This document shows, in pieces, positions 7,606-16,438 of a stretch of DNA of 64,000 nucleotides. The position numbers and the translations under genes were made by a program. The stretch comes from CADEEV01 sp032127875 (GTDB lineage: Bacteria > Acidobacteriota > Vicinamibacteria > Fen-336), in NCBI GenBank assembly GCA_032127875.1, contig JAQBHI010000177.1:4385-68384 (forward strand), given 5' to 3'. The notes under the pieces are model-generated. The model was not told the DNA's origin, made no database searches, and was given only the letters and a program-made list of their open reading frames with translations. How positions within the stretch are numbered: the first letter of the stretch is position 1; every line of letters starts with the position of its first letter.

Positions 7606-8784
7606 TCAGGCTGCCTTGCTGGCCTCGAGGTCGCTCTTCAGGATTTCGATCGCCTTGTCGAGGATCACGTCGGCTGCGGGGGCCGCGGCCTGATCGTCGC
7701 CCTCCGCGGCTTCGGTGAGCGCGACCGCAACCGAAGGCTCGACGCCCTTGCCGTGGATCGGGTTGCCCTTGGGCGAGAGGTACTTCGCCACGGTCAGAAC
7801 CAGGCCGCCCTCGGGAAGCGGAACGCGCTTTTGGATCGGGGCCGACCCGTAGGTGTGTTGGCCGACTACGGGCTTGCCGGCGTCCAGCAGGGCCGCGGCC
7901 ACGACTTCGGCAGGGCCGGCGGTGCCGTAGTCCACCAGCACCACGAGCGGCAGCTCCCAACCCGAGCGCTTCGGGTCGGCCGTGAGCACTCGCTCCGCGA
8001 CGCGACGACCGACCACCTTCGTCACCGTTCCGCCCTTCAGGAAGACCGCGGCCGTGTCGACACCATCGGCGGGGTCGCCGTAGGCCGCATCGCGAAGATC
8101 GAGGACCAGACTCCTGGCGCCCTCGCGTTTGAGCGACTCCACTTCGTCCCGCACGGCGTCGGCCGTCTTCGCCGAGAACTCGGCGATCTTGAGATAGCCG
8201 GGACCCGACGGCAGGACGCGGGCCTTCAGTGTCTCGGCGACCAGGCGTTCGCGGACGATCGAGATGTCGATCGGGTCGAGGCCGGGGCGCAGCACCTGGA
8301 GCTTCACGACCGAGCCGGGAGCGCCTCGCAGCAGCCGCTCGCCAACCGGAACGCTCACGCCCCGCGTATGACGGCCGTCGATGGTCTTCACGATGTCGCC
8401 GCTCCTGACGCCCGCCCTCTCCGCTGGCGAGCCGGCGCGCGGGGCCACCACCGCGAGGAAGGTGAAGCGACGCGACAACACGACGCCGACGTCCGCCTCC
8501 GTATCCTTTGCTGGCTGCTGGTAGGCCTTCCATTCCTCCGGATCGAGGTAGGCGCTCTCCGGATCCAGGGCATCGGTGAGGCCCACGCGAGCGCCCGCCA
8601 TCACGCGCTCGAGGTTCACGGGATCGACGTACGTGTCGAGGACCAGACGGACCACTTCGCCGAACACCGAAAGCTGGCCGTAGGTCGTGTCGCCCAGGAC
8701 GCGCCCGAGCACGCTGCCGAGCAGGACGTAAGCACACAGGGTCGTGGACGCGAGGGCAACAAGAAGACGGGCGCGCGGGCTCAT
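7606..8784 (-). CDS. S41 (C-terminal processing) peptidase homologue lacking catalytic residues
   Basis: 392 residues: N-terminal signal anchor (about 7-30), S41 N-terminal region, PDZ domain at about 95-170 (GVVLSR to VLRPG) and a tail-specific protease core from about 190. In active CtpA/Tsp enzymes the catalytic Ser is in a GSASASE motif and the Lys in TYGKG. Here these read G287-T-A-G290-P-A-E and T311-Y-G-S314, so Ser has become Gly and Lys has become Ser. The fold signatures around them (VVAAAL, VVGQHTYG) are intact. I infer a peptide-binding pseudoprotease. It follows the EnvC-like gene by 18 bp, as ctpA follows envC in proteobacteria, and has its own TATAAT 6 nt before the ATG. Confidence 0.88.
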   Translation of the reverse strand: MSPRARLLVALASTTLCAYVLLGSVLGRVLGDTTYGQLSVFGEVVRLVLDTYVDPVNLERVMAGARVGLTDALDPESAYLDPEEWKAYQQPAKDTEADVGVVLSRRFTFLAVVAPRAGSPAERAGVRSGDIVKTIDGRHTRGVSVPVGERLLRGAPGSVVKLQVLRPGLDPIDISIVRERLVAETLKARVLPSGPGYLKIAEFSAKTADAVRDEVESLKREGARSLVLDLRDAAYGDPADGVDTAAVFLKGGTVTKVVGRRVAERVLTADPKRSGWELPLVVLVDYGTAGPAEVVAAALLDAGKPVVGQHTYGSAPIQKRVPLPEGGLVLTVAKYLSPKGNPIHGKGVEPSVAVALTEAAEGDDQAAAPAADVILDKAIEILKSDLEASKAA

Positions 8785-8790
8785 CCGACC

Positions 8791-8796
8791 ATTATA
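8791..8796 (-). promoter_or_regulatory. Consensus -10 element of the S41 gene, leaderless geometry
   Basis: Perfect TATAAT on the minus strand, 6 nt before the ATG at 8784, inside the 18-bp gap after the EnvC-like gene. It would give the S41 gene an internal, leaderless promoter. No ribosome site is seen. Confidence 0.6.
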
Positions 8797-8802
8797 GGCT
8801 GG

Positions 8803-9948
8803 CTATCTCTCTTCCTTCTTCAACCACTCCGTCGGGTCTTCAGGTTTGCCCTGGAAGCGCACCTCGAAGTACAGGCCGGGGCCCTCCAGGCTGCTGCCGA
8901 CAAGGCCCAGCGCCTCGCCCGCGACGAGCCTGTGTCCAGGCGCAACCGTGGCCTGCGAGAGATTCGCGTACAGCGTGTGGTGCTTGCCGCCGTGGTCGAG
9001 AACCACCATCATGCCGTAGCCCTTGAAGCGATCGGCGAACACCACCGTGCCGTCGTAGACTGCCGCCACCGGCGTGTCCGCCGCGGCTGCGATCTGGATG
9101 CCGTTCTGGATCGTATAGGTGTCGAAGCGTGGGTGCTTGCGCAGGCCGAACGGAACGCGGATGCGCCCCCTCACCGGCCACGGCAGCGAGCCCTTGAAGA
9201 CGGCTGCCGGCACGCTCACGTCGCTCGGGTCCAGGCCGGCGATCAAGTCCTGCAGGCGTGCTTCGGCTTCCCGCAGCTCCTGAACGTAGGCCGCGTTCGT
9301 CTCTTTCTTCTCGACGATCGACGTCAGCAGTTCGGTCTTCCGCTTGCGGTCGGTCTCGAGCTGCCGCTGCGTCTTCTGCAGTTCACCACGCAGCGCGACG
9401 GCCTCCTGGGTCTTCGCCTCCAGTTCGGTGCGCGTCACCGCGAGCGTCACGAGGTCGCCGCGGAATGCGGCGATGCGCTGGTTGTCGCGGTGCGCCAACG
9501 CCGTCACGTAGCGGTAGCCATTCAGGAAGTCGGAGGGTCGTTCCACCGACAGCAGCAGGCGCACGTAGGAGACCTCGCCCAGCTTGTACAGGTCGCGCGC
9601 CCGGGCTTTCAGCAGCGGTCGCTCCACCTCGACCTGGGCTTCGATCTGCTTCGAACGCTTGAGTGTGGCGTCGAGTTGGGCGTTGGTCTTCTGAAGCTGC
9701 AACTGGGCCTCGCGCAGTTCCTCGCCGCGCAGCCGTACCTCGAGATCGAGGCGCTCGACCTCCCCGAGCAGGCTCTTCTCCTCCACCCGCAGTCGCGCCA
9801 CCTCGCGCTCCAGCGCGGCCCGACGTTCCTGCACCTTCTGGAGGCGCTGGTCGGCGCTGGAGGCTGTCGAGCCAGCCGACGGCGCCTGAGCGTCCGCGAC
9901 GGCGGCCAGCGAGAACGCTAGTCCCAGCAGCAGCGCTAGCCGGCTCAC
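8803..9948 (-). CDS. EnvC-like murein hydrolase activator (degenerate LytM/M23)
   Basis: 381 residues: signal peptide (1-20), long coiled coil (about 32-235, rich in Glu, Arg, Gln and Leu) and a C-terminal LytM domain (about 254-381). The zinc ligands of active M23 peptidases are missing: the first motif reads N282-G-I-Q instead of HxxxD, and the last reads LYFEVR instead of HLHFE. That is the EnvC/NlpD pattern, in which the domain activates N-acetylmuramoyl-L-alanine amidases during cell separation rather than cutting peptidoglycan. The GTG start overlaps the stop of the upstream phosphodiesterase gene (GTGA), so they are coupled. The target amidase is not adjacent; the Amidase_2 protein at 36.7 kb belongs to a different fold. 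Confidence 0.88.
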   Translation of the reverse strand: MSRLALLLGLAFSLAAVADAQAPSAGSTASSADQRLQKVQERRAALEREVARLRVEEKSLLGEVERLDLEVRLRGEELREAQLQLQKTNAQLDATLKRSKQIEAQVEVERPLLKARARDLYKLGEVSYVRLLLSVERPSDFLNGYRYVTALAHRDNQRIAAFRGDLVTLAVTRTELEAKTQEAVALRGELQKTQRQLETDRKRKTELLTSIVEKKETNAAYVQELREAEARLQDLIAGLDPSDVSVPAAVFKGSLPWPVRGRIRVPFGLRKHPRFDTYTIQNGIQIAAAADTPVAAVYDGTVVFADRFKGYGMMVVLDHGGKHHTLYANLSQATVAPGHRLVAGEALGLVGSSLEGPGLYFEVRFQGKPEDPTEWLKKEER

Positions 9949-12023
9949 ATCAGGGGTTCGCCGTCCAGGTCGGGCGGGACGGGCGCGCCGATCAGCTTCA
10001 GGATCGTGGGCGAGAGGTCCATGATGCCCGGGCCTTCGGTGTTGATCTTGCGGTTGCTGAAGAAGACTCCGCCGCTGATCTCCGTCGCCGTGGCGCAGTG
10101 GTCGCCGCTCCACTTGCGGTTGTTGTTCTCCACCACGGCGCGCGTCACGCCGCCGAGTGTATCCTGCCAGCCCACCCGATAGCCGTCGTTGAAGCCGACC
10201 TGCAGGTCCGGCGCGAATTGCAGGTATTCGCCCTTGTAGATGTCGTCGCGCTTGTAGATGTCGCGGAATACCGGCAGGCCCGTGTCGGGATCGGTCACGG
10301 TGACGAGCTTCGAGCGGATCTCGTCCTGCAGCGCTGTGTACTCGGCGCCGGCCGAGACGATGCCCTGGCCCTCGCGCCCGCGGAGGTTGAAGTAGATCTG
10401 GCCCAGGCCCACGGCGTAGGCCTTGGTGCGCGTCCAGTCCACGCCTTCGAAGAACTTGCCGCGCCCGAACAGATCCGCGAGGCCCTTCTTGTCGTCGAGC
10501 TGGCCGTGGAAGGACATGTAGCCGTTCTGCACCAGCCAGGTGTTGAGGTTCACGCCGCGCCGGAAGGAATGGAAGCCGTGGTCGGACATCACCATGAAGG
10601 TCGTATCCGGGGGCAGCCTGGCTTGCAGCTTGCCTACCATATCGTCGGCCCGCCGGTACACCTTCTCGATCGAATCCCCGTACTTCTGGGCGAGCGCTTC
10701 GTCGTACATCGGGTGCTCGGGATCGATCAGCCGCCACATCATGTGCGAGACCCGGTCTGTCGTCTCGATCACCGCCACGAACAGGTCCCAGTCGCTGCGC
10801 TCGAGGTTCTTGAAGATGACCCGCTCCCGATCGTCGAAGGCCTTCTCCGAGTCGTACATGAAGTCGGCCTCGCTGAGCCGGCCTTCGTTCAGGGCCTTGT
10901 CCGCGGACTCGGCCCAGCCCAGCGTACGGTACAGGCCGAGCTGCTTGGCGAGGCGCGGCGCGAAGTCGCCGGGCTTCGAGATGGGAATCGGAGGATTGCG
11001 CGGGTCGAGGTTCACGGGCGAGGCGTAGAGCTGCAGTTCCTTATCGGCGCGGACCACGTAGAACTGCGTCATCCCGTGGGCCTTCACCAGGAAGTTGAAC
11101 TTGAAGGTGAGGGGCACCCAGTCGCTCCACTGACCCTGCTTCAGGGTGAGCTTCTGGCCCTCGATCTCGAGCTCGGCCTGACCGGAGTTCTCGGTCCACT
11201 TCAGCTTCAGGGGGAGGTTGACGTCCTTGCCCTTCGCGAGCTCGTCGAGGCGTGCCTTGTCGGCCTCGCTGAGCGCCCCGTTCTTCTTCTTGGCCTTGAG
11301 CTCGCGCTCCTCCTGCTTGAGGATCGGGTTCTCGGGACCCTTGACGGAAGTGTCCGCCACGCCGCCCTCGAAGAGCAGCGTCTTCAGATAGCCGCCGAAC
11401 TCAGTGTTGCCTTCTTCGAATGACGTCAGGTCGGTAGCCCAGTAGTTGAACGTGCCGACGGTGCCGCGGATGTCGGGCAGCGGCAGGCCGGCCAGCATCT
11501 CGCCGTGCTCGATCTCCTCCGGCGGGAACGTCATGGGCACGGTCAGCACGATGCTCTTGATGCCGTCGCGACCGGCGTGAACCCAGAACGAGGTCCCGCC
11601 GCGGGTCGACGTGAGTTTCGGCCGTTTCGTCGGGAAGAAGCCCCACAGGAACTCTGGCGGCTCCTTCTTCACCATCCCAAGGTCGGGCAGGTAGGTGTCG
11701 AAGTCACGGATCAGGAAGTCGTAGATGTTGTGCTTGCCCGGGTTCACACCGGTCGCGAAGCTCGACCAAGCGGTCGGTGACTCGGACGGCTGTGTCGAGG
11801 CCAGCGTCGCAAAGGTGCCCTGCTCGGCCAGCCTCTTCAGGTTGGGAAGCTTGCCCTCGTCCATGAACTTGCGGGCGAGCGTCGGGTCCATCCCGTCGAA
11901 GCCCATCACCATCACCTTCTGGGGAGCCTGGCGCTGGGGTTTTTGGGTTTTTGGCGCACCGGAGCAGCCGGCGACCAGGGCGGCCAAGGACAGCGGGAAC
12001 AGGGCCCAGCGATTCGATACCAT
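9945..12023 (-). CDS. Lipoprotein of the alkaline phosphatase / type I phosphodiesterase superfamily
   Basis: 692 residues starting at the ATG at 12023 (GGAAG upstream). A lipoprotein signal ends at LVAGC20, so the protein is membrane-anchored outside the cytoplasm. The superfamily metal and nucleophile sites are visible: GFDGMDP (near 41-47), SPTAWSSFATG (near 82-92) and MSDHGF in the second half. The substrate is unknown; relatives include nucleotide pyrophosphatases and phosphoglycerate mutase-like enzymes. First gene of an operon with envC-like and S41 genes. In some proteobacteria the phosphoglycerate mutase gpmI, of this superfamily, precedes envC-ctpA, but this protein is exported and not a mutase by context. 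Confidence 0.85.
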   Translation of the reverse strand: MVSNRWALFPLSLAALVAGCSGAPKTQKPQRQAPQKVMVMGFDGMDPTLARKFMDEGKLPNLKRLAEQGTFATLASTQPSESPTAWSSFATGVNPGKHNIYDFLIRDFDTYLPDLGMVKKEPPEFLWGFFPTKRPKLTSTRGGTSFWVHAGRDGIKSIVLTVPMTFPPEEIEHGEMLAGLPLPDIRGTVGTFNYWATDLTSFEEGNTEFGGYLKTLLFEGGVADTSVKGPENPILKQEERELKAKKKNGALSEADKARLDELAKGKDVNLPLKLKWTENSGQAELEIEGQKLTLKQGQWSDWVPLTFKFNFLVKAHGMTQFYVVRADKELQLYASPVNLDPRNPPIPISKPGDFAPRLAKQLGLYRTLGWAESADKALNEGRLSEADFMYDSEKAFDDRERVIFKNLERSDWDLFVAVIETTDRVSHMMWRLIDPEHPMYDEALAQKYGDSIEKVYRRADDMVGKLQARLPPDTTFMVMSDHGFHSFRRGVNLNTWLVQNGYMSFHGQLDDKKGLADLFGRGKFFEGVDWTRTKAYAVGLGQIYFNLRGREGQGIVSAGAEYTALQDEIRSKLVTVTDPDTGLPVFRDIYKRDDIYKGEYLQFAPDLQVGFNDGYRVGWQDTLGGVTRAVVENNNRKWSGDHCATATEISGGVFFSNRKINTEGPGIMDLSPTILKLIGAPVPPDLDGEPLM

Positions 12024-12075
12024 TGTCTTCCGACTCCTCGATGGCGAAGGGCCGCTGCGCGGCCCAAAACACGCC

Positions 12076-12081
12076 ATTCTA
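12076..12081 (-). promoter_or_regulatory. -10 element of the phosphodiesterase-envC-S41 operon
   Basis: TAGAAT on the minus strand about 50 nt upstream of the chosen ATG. It implies a short leader carrying the GGAAG ribosome site. No clear -35. Confidence 0.4.
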
Positions 12082-12109
12082 TCCGAGCCTCAACTCCAAG
12101 GCGACGGGG

Positions 12110-13120
12110 CTAACGGGGCTGCGTGCGCCGCTTGATGCGCCGCGGCACCGCGACGGGCGTGAGGCTCGGGGCAAATCCTGTTTCGCTCGGCGCGGGCATC
12201 GGGAAAAGCGTCGGCTCGAGCTCCGTCGCGACGAGCGAAGGGCCTCCGTCCGGGAACAGCTTGCTCAGGTAGTGCTTCAGCGTGAGATTTGTCGGGCCGT
12301 AGCCCTTGTCGTAGAGGAAATGCTCGCAAGCCTCGCCCATTCGCGCGGCCGTCGCGAAGCGATGCTCGGGATCGCGCTCGAGCGCTTGTCTCAGGATCTC
12401 GAGCACCGCCTCGGGAATGTCAGGGTTGAGGGCGCGCGGCGAGGGCTGGGTGTCGCTGATCACGCGTTCCAGAACCTCGGCCGTCGAGCGGCCTCTGAAC
12501 AGCCGCTCCCCCGTGAGCATCTCGAAGAGCACGGTGCCCAGGCTGAAGATGTCGCTGCGGTTGTCCGCCCGCAGTTCCACGATCGTCTCCGGCGCCATGT
12601 ACGCAGGCTTCCCCGTGAGGCTCTCGTCCCGGTCGCCGCTGCGCGTCGCGATCCCGAAATCAATCAACTTCACGGTGCCCTCGCGGGTCATCATGATGTT
12701 GCTGGGGCTGATGTCGCGGTGGACGATCGCTGCGCCCTCGAAGACGTACTGCAAGGCGCGGCAAACGCGACTCGCGATAAACACCGCCAACTCGATCTCG
12801 GGTTTTTGGCCCAGCTGCCTATGCCGCTCGCCGTACTCCACGAGGCTCCAGCCGTCGATGAACTCGAGAATCATGCTGAGCTCGCCGCCAACCTCCTCGA
12901 AATCGAACATGCGGCCGATGTTCTCGTGGTCCAGCACCGCGTAGCGTCGCGCCTCCTCCACGAACAGGCGGACCTGCTCGGGCTCCCCCAGCTGCCTCAG
13001 TTTCTTGATCACGATCGGGCGCTGGAAACCTGCCTGGCCGACGAGCGCGCCCTTGTGGATGGTGCCCATCCCACCAGCGCCAAGCTCGTGGTGAATCACG
13101 TACTTCGCGGAGTCCGGCAT
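12110..13120 (-). CDS. Serine/threonine protein kinase (PknB-like, cytosolic)
   Basis: Hanks-type kinase of 336 residues that phosphorylates unknown proteins. Motifs in order: G-loop G14-A-G-G-M-G19, catalytic Lys in VIKK (39-40), H134-R-D136, Asn in SPSN, D154-F-G156 and APE (176-178). No transmembrane helix or sensor domain follows; the last 50 residues are a basic Pro-rich tail ending in RRIKRRTQPR. The ATG at 13120 has GGAAGG five bases upstream. Divergent from ruvX with 48 bp between starts and a shared palindromic AGTATACT. Such small soluble kinases are common in Acidobacteriota and Myxococcota. Confidence 0.92.
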   Translation of the reverse strand: MPDSAKYVIHHELGAGGMGTIHKGALVGQAGFQRPIVIKKLRQLGEPEQVRLFVEEARRYAVLDHENIGRMFDFEEVGGELSMILEFIDGWSLVEYGERHRQLGQKPEIELAVFIASRVCRALQYVFEGAAIVHRDISPSNIMMTREGTVKLIDFGIATRSGDRDESLTGKPAYMAPETIVELRADNRSDIFSLGTVLFEMLTGERLFRGRSTAEVLERVISDTQPSPRALNPDIPEAVLEILRQALERDPEHRFATAARMGEACEHFLYDKGYGPTNLTLKHYLSKLFPDGGPSLVATELEPTLFPMPAPSETGFAPSLTPVAVPRRIKRRTQPR

Positions 13121-13149
13121 GAGCACCTTCCCCGCCAAAGGGGGCGAGC

Positions 13150-13157
13150 AGTATACT
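13150..13157. promoter_or_regulatory. Bidirectional -10 element between kinase gene and ruvX
   Basis: The palindrome AGTATACT provides TATACT on both strands. On the plus strand it lies 11 nt before the ruvX ATG; on the minus strand it leaves a leader of about 22 nt with the kinase ribosome site. No -35 is obvious on either strand. Confidence 0.45.
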
Positions 13158-13168
13158 GCCGTTTTGCG

Positions 13169-13612
13169 ATGCGGTACCTGGGTCTCGACGTCGGCGACGT
13201 TCGCATCGGAGTCGCGCTTTCCGACGCCAGCGCGACGATCGCGGGCGGCCTGGCGACCCTGACGCGGGTCGGTCCGCGCAAGGATGTGAAGGCCGTGGCG
13301 GCGCTGATTCGCGAGCACCAGGCCGGCGAGGTGGTGGTGGGACTGCCGCGCCGCCTCGATGGCTCGGTCGGCATCCAGGCGCAGAAGGTGCTCGACTTCA
13401 TGGACGCGGTACGCGCGGCCGTGAAGGTGCCGGTGGTGGCCTGGGACGAGCGCTTCACCTCCGCGTTGGCGCAGCAGGCCCTGCTCGAAGCAGACGTCTC
13501 GCGCAAGGCACGCAAGGGCGCCGTGGACAAGGTGGCGGCCATCCTGATCCTCCAGAACTACCTGGATTACCGGAAGGTCGCCGATTCCGAGGCCCACAAG
13601 CCTGAGGCCTAG
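13169..13612 (+). CDS. ruvX: Putative pre-16S rRNA nuclease / Holliday junction resolvase-like (YqgF)
   Basis: 147 residues, standard length for the RuvX/YqgF family with an RNase H-like fold. Catalytic-site landmarks: LGLDVGDVRIGVALSD at the N-terminus (first Asp at residue 7), VVGLPRRLDGS in the middle and WDERFTS near the end. Members process the 5' end of 16S rRNA. The ATG at 13169 gives the family N-terminus. It is followed closely by mltG, a frequent neighbour of yqgF in many bacteria, which supports both calls. Confidence 0.93.
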   Translation: MRYLGLDVGDVRIGVALSDASATIAGGLATLTRVGPRKDVKAVAALIREHQAGEVVVGLPRRLDGSVGIQAQKVLDFMDAVRAAVKVPVVAWDERFTSALAQQALLEADVSRKARKGAVDKVAAILILQNYLDYRKVADSEAHKPEA

Positions 13613-13634
13613 CGCGCTCAGAAAGCAGTTCCGG

Positions 13635-14639
13635 TTGGCGCTCCTGCTGGCGGCGCTAGCCTTTACCGTGAAGTACGCCTGGGAGTACGAGACGACGCGC
13701 CGCGCGCTCCGGCTCGCGAGCGAGGCGCCGCATGCTTTCCGCGTGGAGCCCGGCGCGAACGCCGAGTCGATCGGGCAGGGCCTTCACGAGCTCGGCCTGG
13801 TTTCCTACCCATGGCTGTTCCGCGCCTACGTTCTCCAGCGCGGCGACGGCGCCCGGCTGCGAGCGGGCGACTACTCCTTCTCCGGCACCCTGACCCTCGA
13901 GGAGCTCGTGAATCGGCTCGTCGAGGGCGCGGTGGTCCGCCACGACGTCACTTTTCCGGAGGGCCGAGCCCTCGTCGAGATGGCGGAGATCGCTGCCGCG
14001 AAGGGTCTGCCGGCCGACGAGTTCCTGAAGGCCGCGCGCGATCCGGCCACGATCCGCGATCTCGACCCCGAGGCCGCGGATCTCGAGGGCTATCTGTTCC
14101 CCGACACCTACGACGTAAGCCGGCGGCCTGGTGCCGCCGCGGTGCTCGTGGCCCGCATGCTGCATCGCTTCCGCGAAGTGATCCGACCCGAGCTGCCGCG
14201 GCTAGTGAGTCGAGGTCTGCGCGTTCGCGAGCTCGTCACGCTCGCGTCGCTCGTGGAGCTCGAGACGGCCCGCGCCGACGAGCGGCCCCGGATCGCCGCC
14301 GTGTTCCTGAACCGGTTGAAGAAAGGCATGCTGTTGCAGACAGACCCCACCATCATCTACGCGCTGCGCGAGGCAGGAAGTTGGGACGGCAACATCCGCA
14401 AGCGCGACCTCGCGATCGAGTCGCCCTACAACACCTACCGCTACCCGGGTCTGCCACCCGGGCCGATCGGCTCGCCGGGGCGCGAAGCGCTGCTCGCGGT
14501 GATTGCGCCCGCGGACGTGAAGGACCTCTACTTCGTGAGCCGCAACGACGGCAGCCACGAGTTCAGCGAGACGCTCGGGCAGCACGAACGAGCAGTCGAC
14601 CGATTCCAGCGCCGCCGTCCGCGCGTGCAGGGGAGCTGA
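13635..14639 (+). CDS. mltG: Endolytic murein transglycosylase
   Basis: Cleaves nascent glycan strands next to the cytoplasmic membrane. The 334-residue product has one N-terminal membrane helix and a YceG-like domain. Signatures: LEGYLFPDTY, TLASLVELET (catalytic Glu near 208), DERPRIAAVFLNRL and LLQTDPTIIYAL. The first start in the region is a TTG at 13635, directly before the helix. The frame is open upstream with basic residues (LRKQFR) that would suit the cytosolic side, so an earlier non-ATG start inside the ruvX tail is possible. Coupled to the next gene through a TGATG overlap. Confidence 0.92.
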   Translation: MALLLAALAFTVKYAWEYETTRRALRLASEAPHAFRVEPGANAESIGQGLHELGLVSYPWLFRAYVLQRGDGARLRAGDYSFSGTLTLEELVNRLVEGAVVRHDVTFPEGRALVEMAEIAAAKGLPADEFLKAARDPATIRDLDPEAADLEGYLFPDTYDVSRRPGAAAVLVARMLHRFREVIRPELPRLVSRGLRVRELVTLASLVELETARADERPRIAAVFLNRLKKGMLLQTDPTIIYALREAGSWDGNIRKRDLAIESPYNTYRYPGLPPGPIGSPGREALLAVIAPADVKDLYFVSRNDGSHEFSETLGQHERAVDRFQRRRPRVQGS

Positions 14640-16405
14640 TGGGGGTCCGGACGCCCGAGTCCGCCGCGCGCTCCGGCTCGCTCTACGATTCACGACGGGC
14701 CGGGCCCGGCCTGCCTGCGGCATGCTTTCTTTTCCTGGTTGTGTTCTTGCTCCTCATCTCGAATGGGCGCCCCATCGAGTCGGGCGACACGCGGGTGAAT
14801 GCACGTGTGGCGGCGAGCCTCGTGCAACAAGGCAACTTCGATCTCGACGAGTATCCCGACGCCGAGTTTCCGTTCGCCCGCGAAGCGAATGGCCACCGCG
14901 TCTCCATCTACCCGGCCTTGCCCGCGCTGCTCGCGGCGCCGGTCTTCCTGGCCTGCCGGTTCTTCGTGGCGCTCGACGAGACGGGGGTTGCGCTCGCGGG
15001 AAAGCTCGCCGCTTCTCTGCTCTCGGCGCTGGCCGCCGCCGTGCTGTTCTGCGCGATCGGCCGGCGCCATCCGGCCGCCGACGCGCGCTTCGCAGCCGTT
15101 GTGTTCGCGCTGGGCACCAGCGTCTGGTCCACCAGTCAGGCGCTCTGGCAGCACCCTGCGGCGGTGCTGTTTCTCGCCACCGCCGTGCTGTTCCTGCTCA
15201 AGGGCGAGGACGACGAGGCGTGGGTTGGACGCGCGGGGCTGCCGCTCGCGCTGGCGCTGGCGGCGAGGCAGGCCGACGTGGCGCTGGTCGCGGCGTTGGC
15301 GCTTGCGATCGTCGTGCGTTGGCCGCGCCGAAGCGCTTCGCTCGTCTTGTGGGGCCTGGGGCCCGTGCTCTTCGTGCTCGCGTACCAATGGGTCTATTTC
15401 GGGTCGCCCCTCGAGCACGGCTTTTCGGGCAGCCTCGGTCGCTTTTCGGCGCCCTGGGGCAGCGGCCACCTGGGCCTGTTGGTCTCGCCCGCCAAGGGCC
15501 TGCTGGTATTCACGCCGGTCGTGATCGTGACTTTGCTGGGCCTCGCGCGCGCCTTTCGGCGCGGTGAGCGCTGGCTCGCGCTGGCGTTGGGCGGCGCGGC
15601 GTTCGCACATTTCGCGCTGATGGGGCGCTGGAGCGAATGGGACGGCGGTGAGAGCTTCGGCCCACGCCTCATGACCGATGCGCTGCCGCTGCTGCTGTTG
15701 TTTCTGCCCGAGGGCATTTCCGTCGCGGGTGGCTGGGGCGCGGCACTCGCCGTGCTTGGCATCGGTGTACAAGCGCTCGGAGCATTCGCCGACGATGGCC
15801 GCTGGGAACGGCTTTATCAGCGGCCCTCGGCCCCTGGCCACCCCGAGCTGTGGGACGTGGCCAGAAGCCCGATCCCGCTGTACGCGCGTCGCGCCGCCTT
15901 CGTCGCGGCCCTGCCTGGCGTTCGTGCGGGGCAGGTCGTACTGCGGGAGCATCCGTTCGTGTGGTTCAGCCCCAGCGGCTCGCGTTTTGGCTTTTTGGAT
16001 CCCGACAAGATCGAGGTCAAGGGCGCCGATGCCACGGCCAGCGACGCGTACCTGATGCGCGGCGCGCGAGTCGATGAAGGCTATCTGCGGCTGCGCGGGC
16101 GCTGGGATGGCTTGTTCTTGCGCGTCACACCCGAGGCGCGGCTCCGACGCCTTGAGTTGCGCGTGAATGGCCACGGCAACGGCTCGCTGTACGTCGGCGA
16201 GCGCTCCTTCTGGAGCGACAAGACGCGCTTTCGCGAATACCGAATGTCTGGAGTCTTTCGGATCCGGCACCCATACCTGTTCGCGGACTCGGGCGGATCG
16301 GATCTCGTGATCACGCTTGGGCGCGGCGCCGGCACGGCTTCGATCGACTCGGTCGCGCTGGTTCCGCCAAGCGAGCCCGAGAACGTGATCGAACTGCGGC
16401 CGTAA
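14639..16405 (+). CDS. Polytopic membrane protein, GT-C glycosyltransferase-like
   Basis: 588 residues. About ten hydrophobic helices fill residues 25-400; the remaining 190 residues are soluble and beta-rich, probably periplasmic (FRIRHPYLFADSGGSDL near the end). The first loop has an acidic SGDTRVNAR segment where GT-C enzymes keep a catalytic carboxylate. No specific family can be named. The ATG at 14639 overlaps the mltG stop and has GGGGAG upstream. A role in glycan or lipid-linked sugar transfer is inferred from topology and from linkage to mltG. Confidence 0.7.
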   Translation: MGVRTPESAARSGSLYDSRRAGPGLPAACFLFLVVFLLLISNGRPIESGDTRVNARVAASLVQQGNFDLDEYPDAEFPFAREANGHRVSIYPALPALLAAPVFLACRFFVALDETGVALAGKLAASLLSALAAAVLFCAIGRRHPAADARFAAVVFALGTSVWSTSQALWQHPAAVLFLATAVLFLLKGEDDEAWVGRAGLPLALALAARQADVALVAALALAIVVRWPRRSASLVLWGLGPVLFVLAYQWVYFGSPLEHGFSGSLGRFSAPWGSGHLGLLVSPAKGLLVFTPVVIVTLLGLARAFRRGERWLALALGGAAFAHFALMGRWSEWDGGESFGPRLMTDALPLLLLFLPEGISVAGGWGAALAVLGIGVQALGAFADDGRWERLYQRPSAPGHPELWDVARSPIPLYARRAAFVAALPGVRAGQVVLREHPFVWFSPSGSRFGFLDPDKIEVKGADATASDAYLMRGARVDEGYLRLRGRWDGLFLRVTPEARLRRLELRVNGHGNGSLYVGERSFWSDKTRFREYRMSGVFRIRHPYLFADSGGSDLVITLGRGAGTASIDSVALVPPSEPENVIELRP

Positions 16406-16438
16406 CCTCTGACACTGACGTCTCGTGGCTCCGAGGCC

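Noticed and set aside
13811..14638. N-terminal extension of the 14.6-kb membrane protein through mltG
   Set aside because: The extension is the out-of-frame shadow of mltG; the membrane protein has its own ATG with a TGATG overlap.
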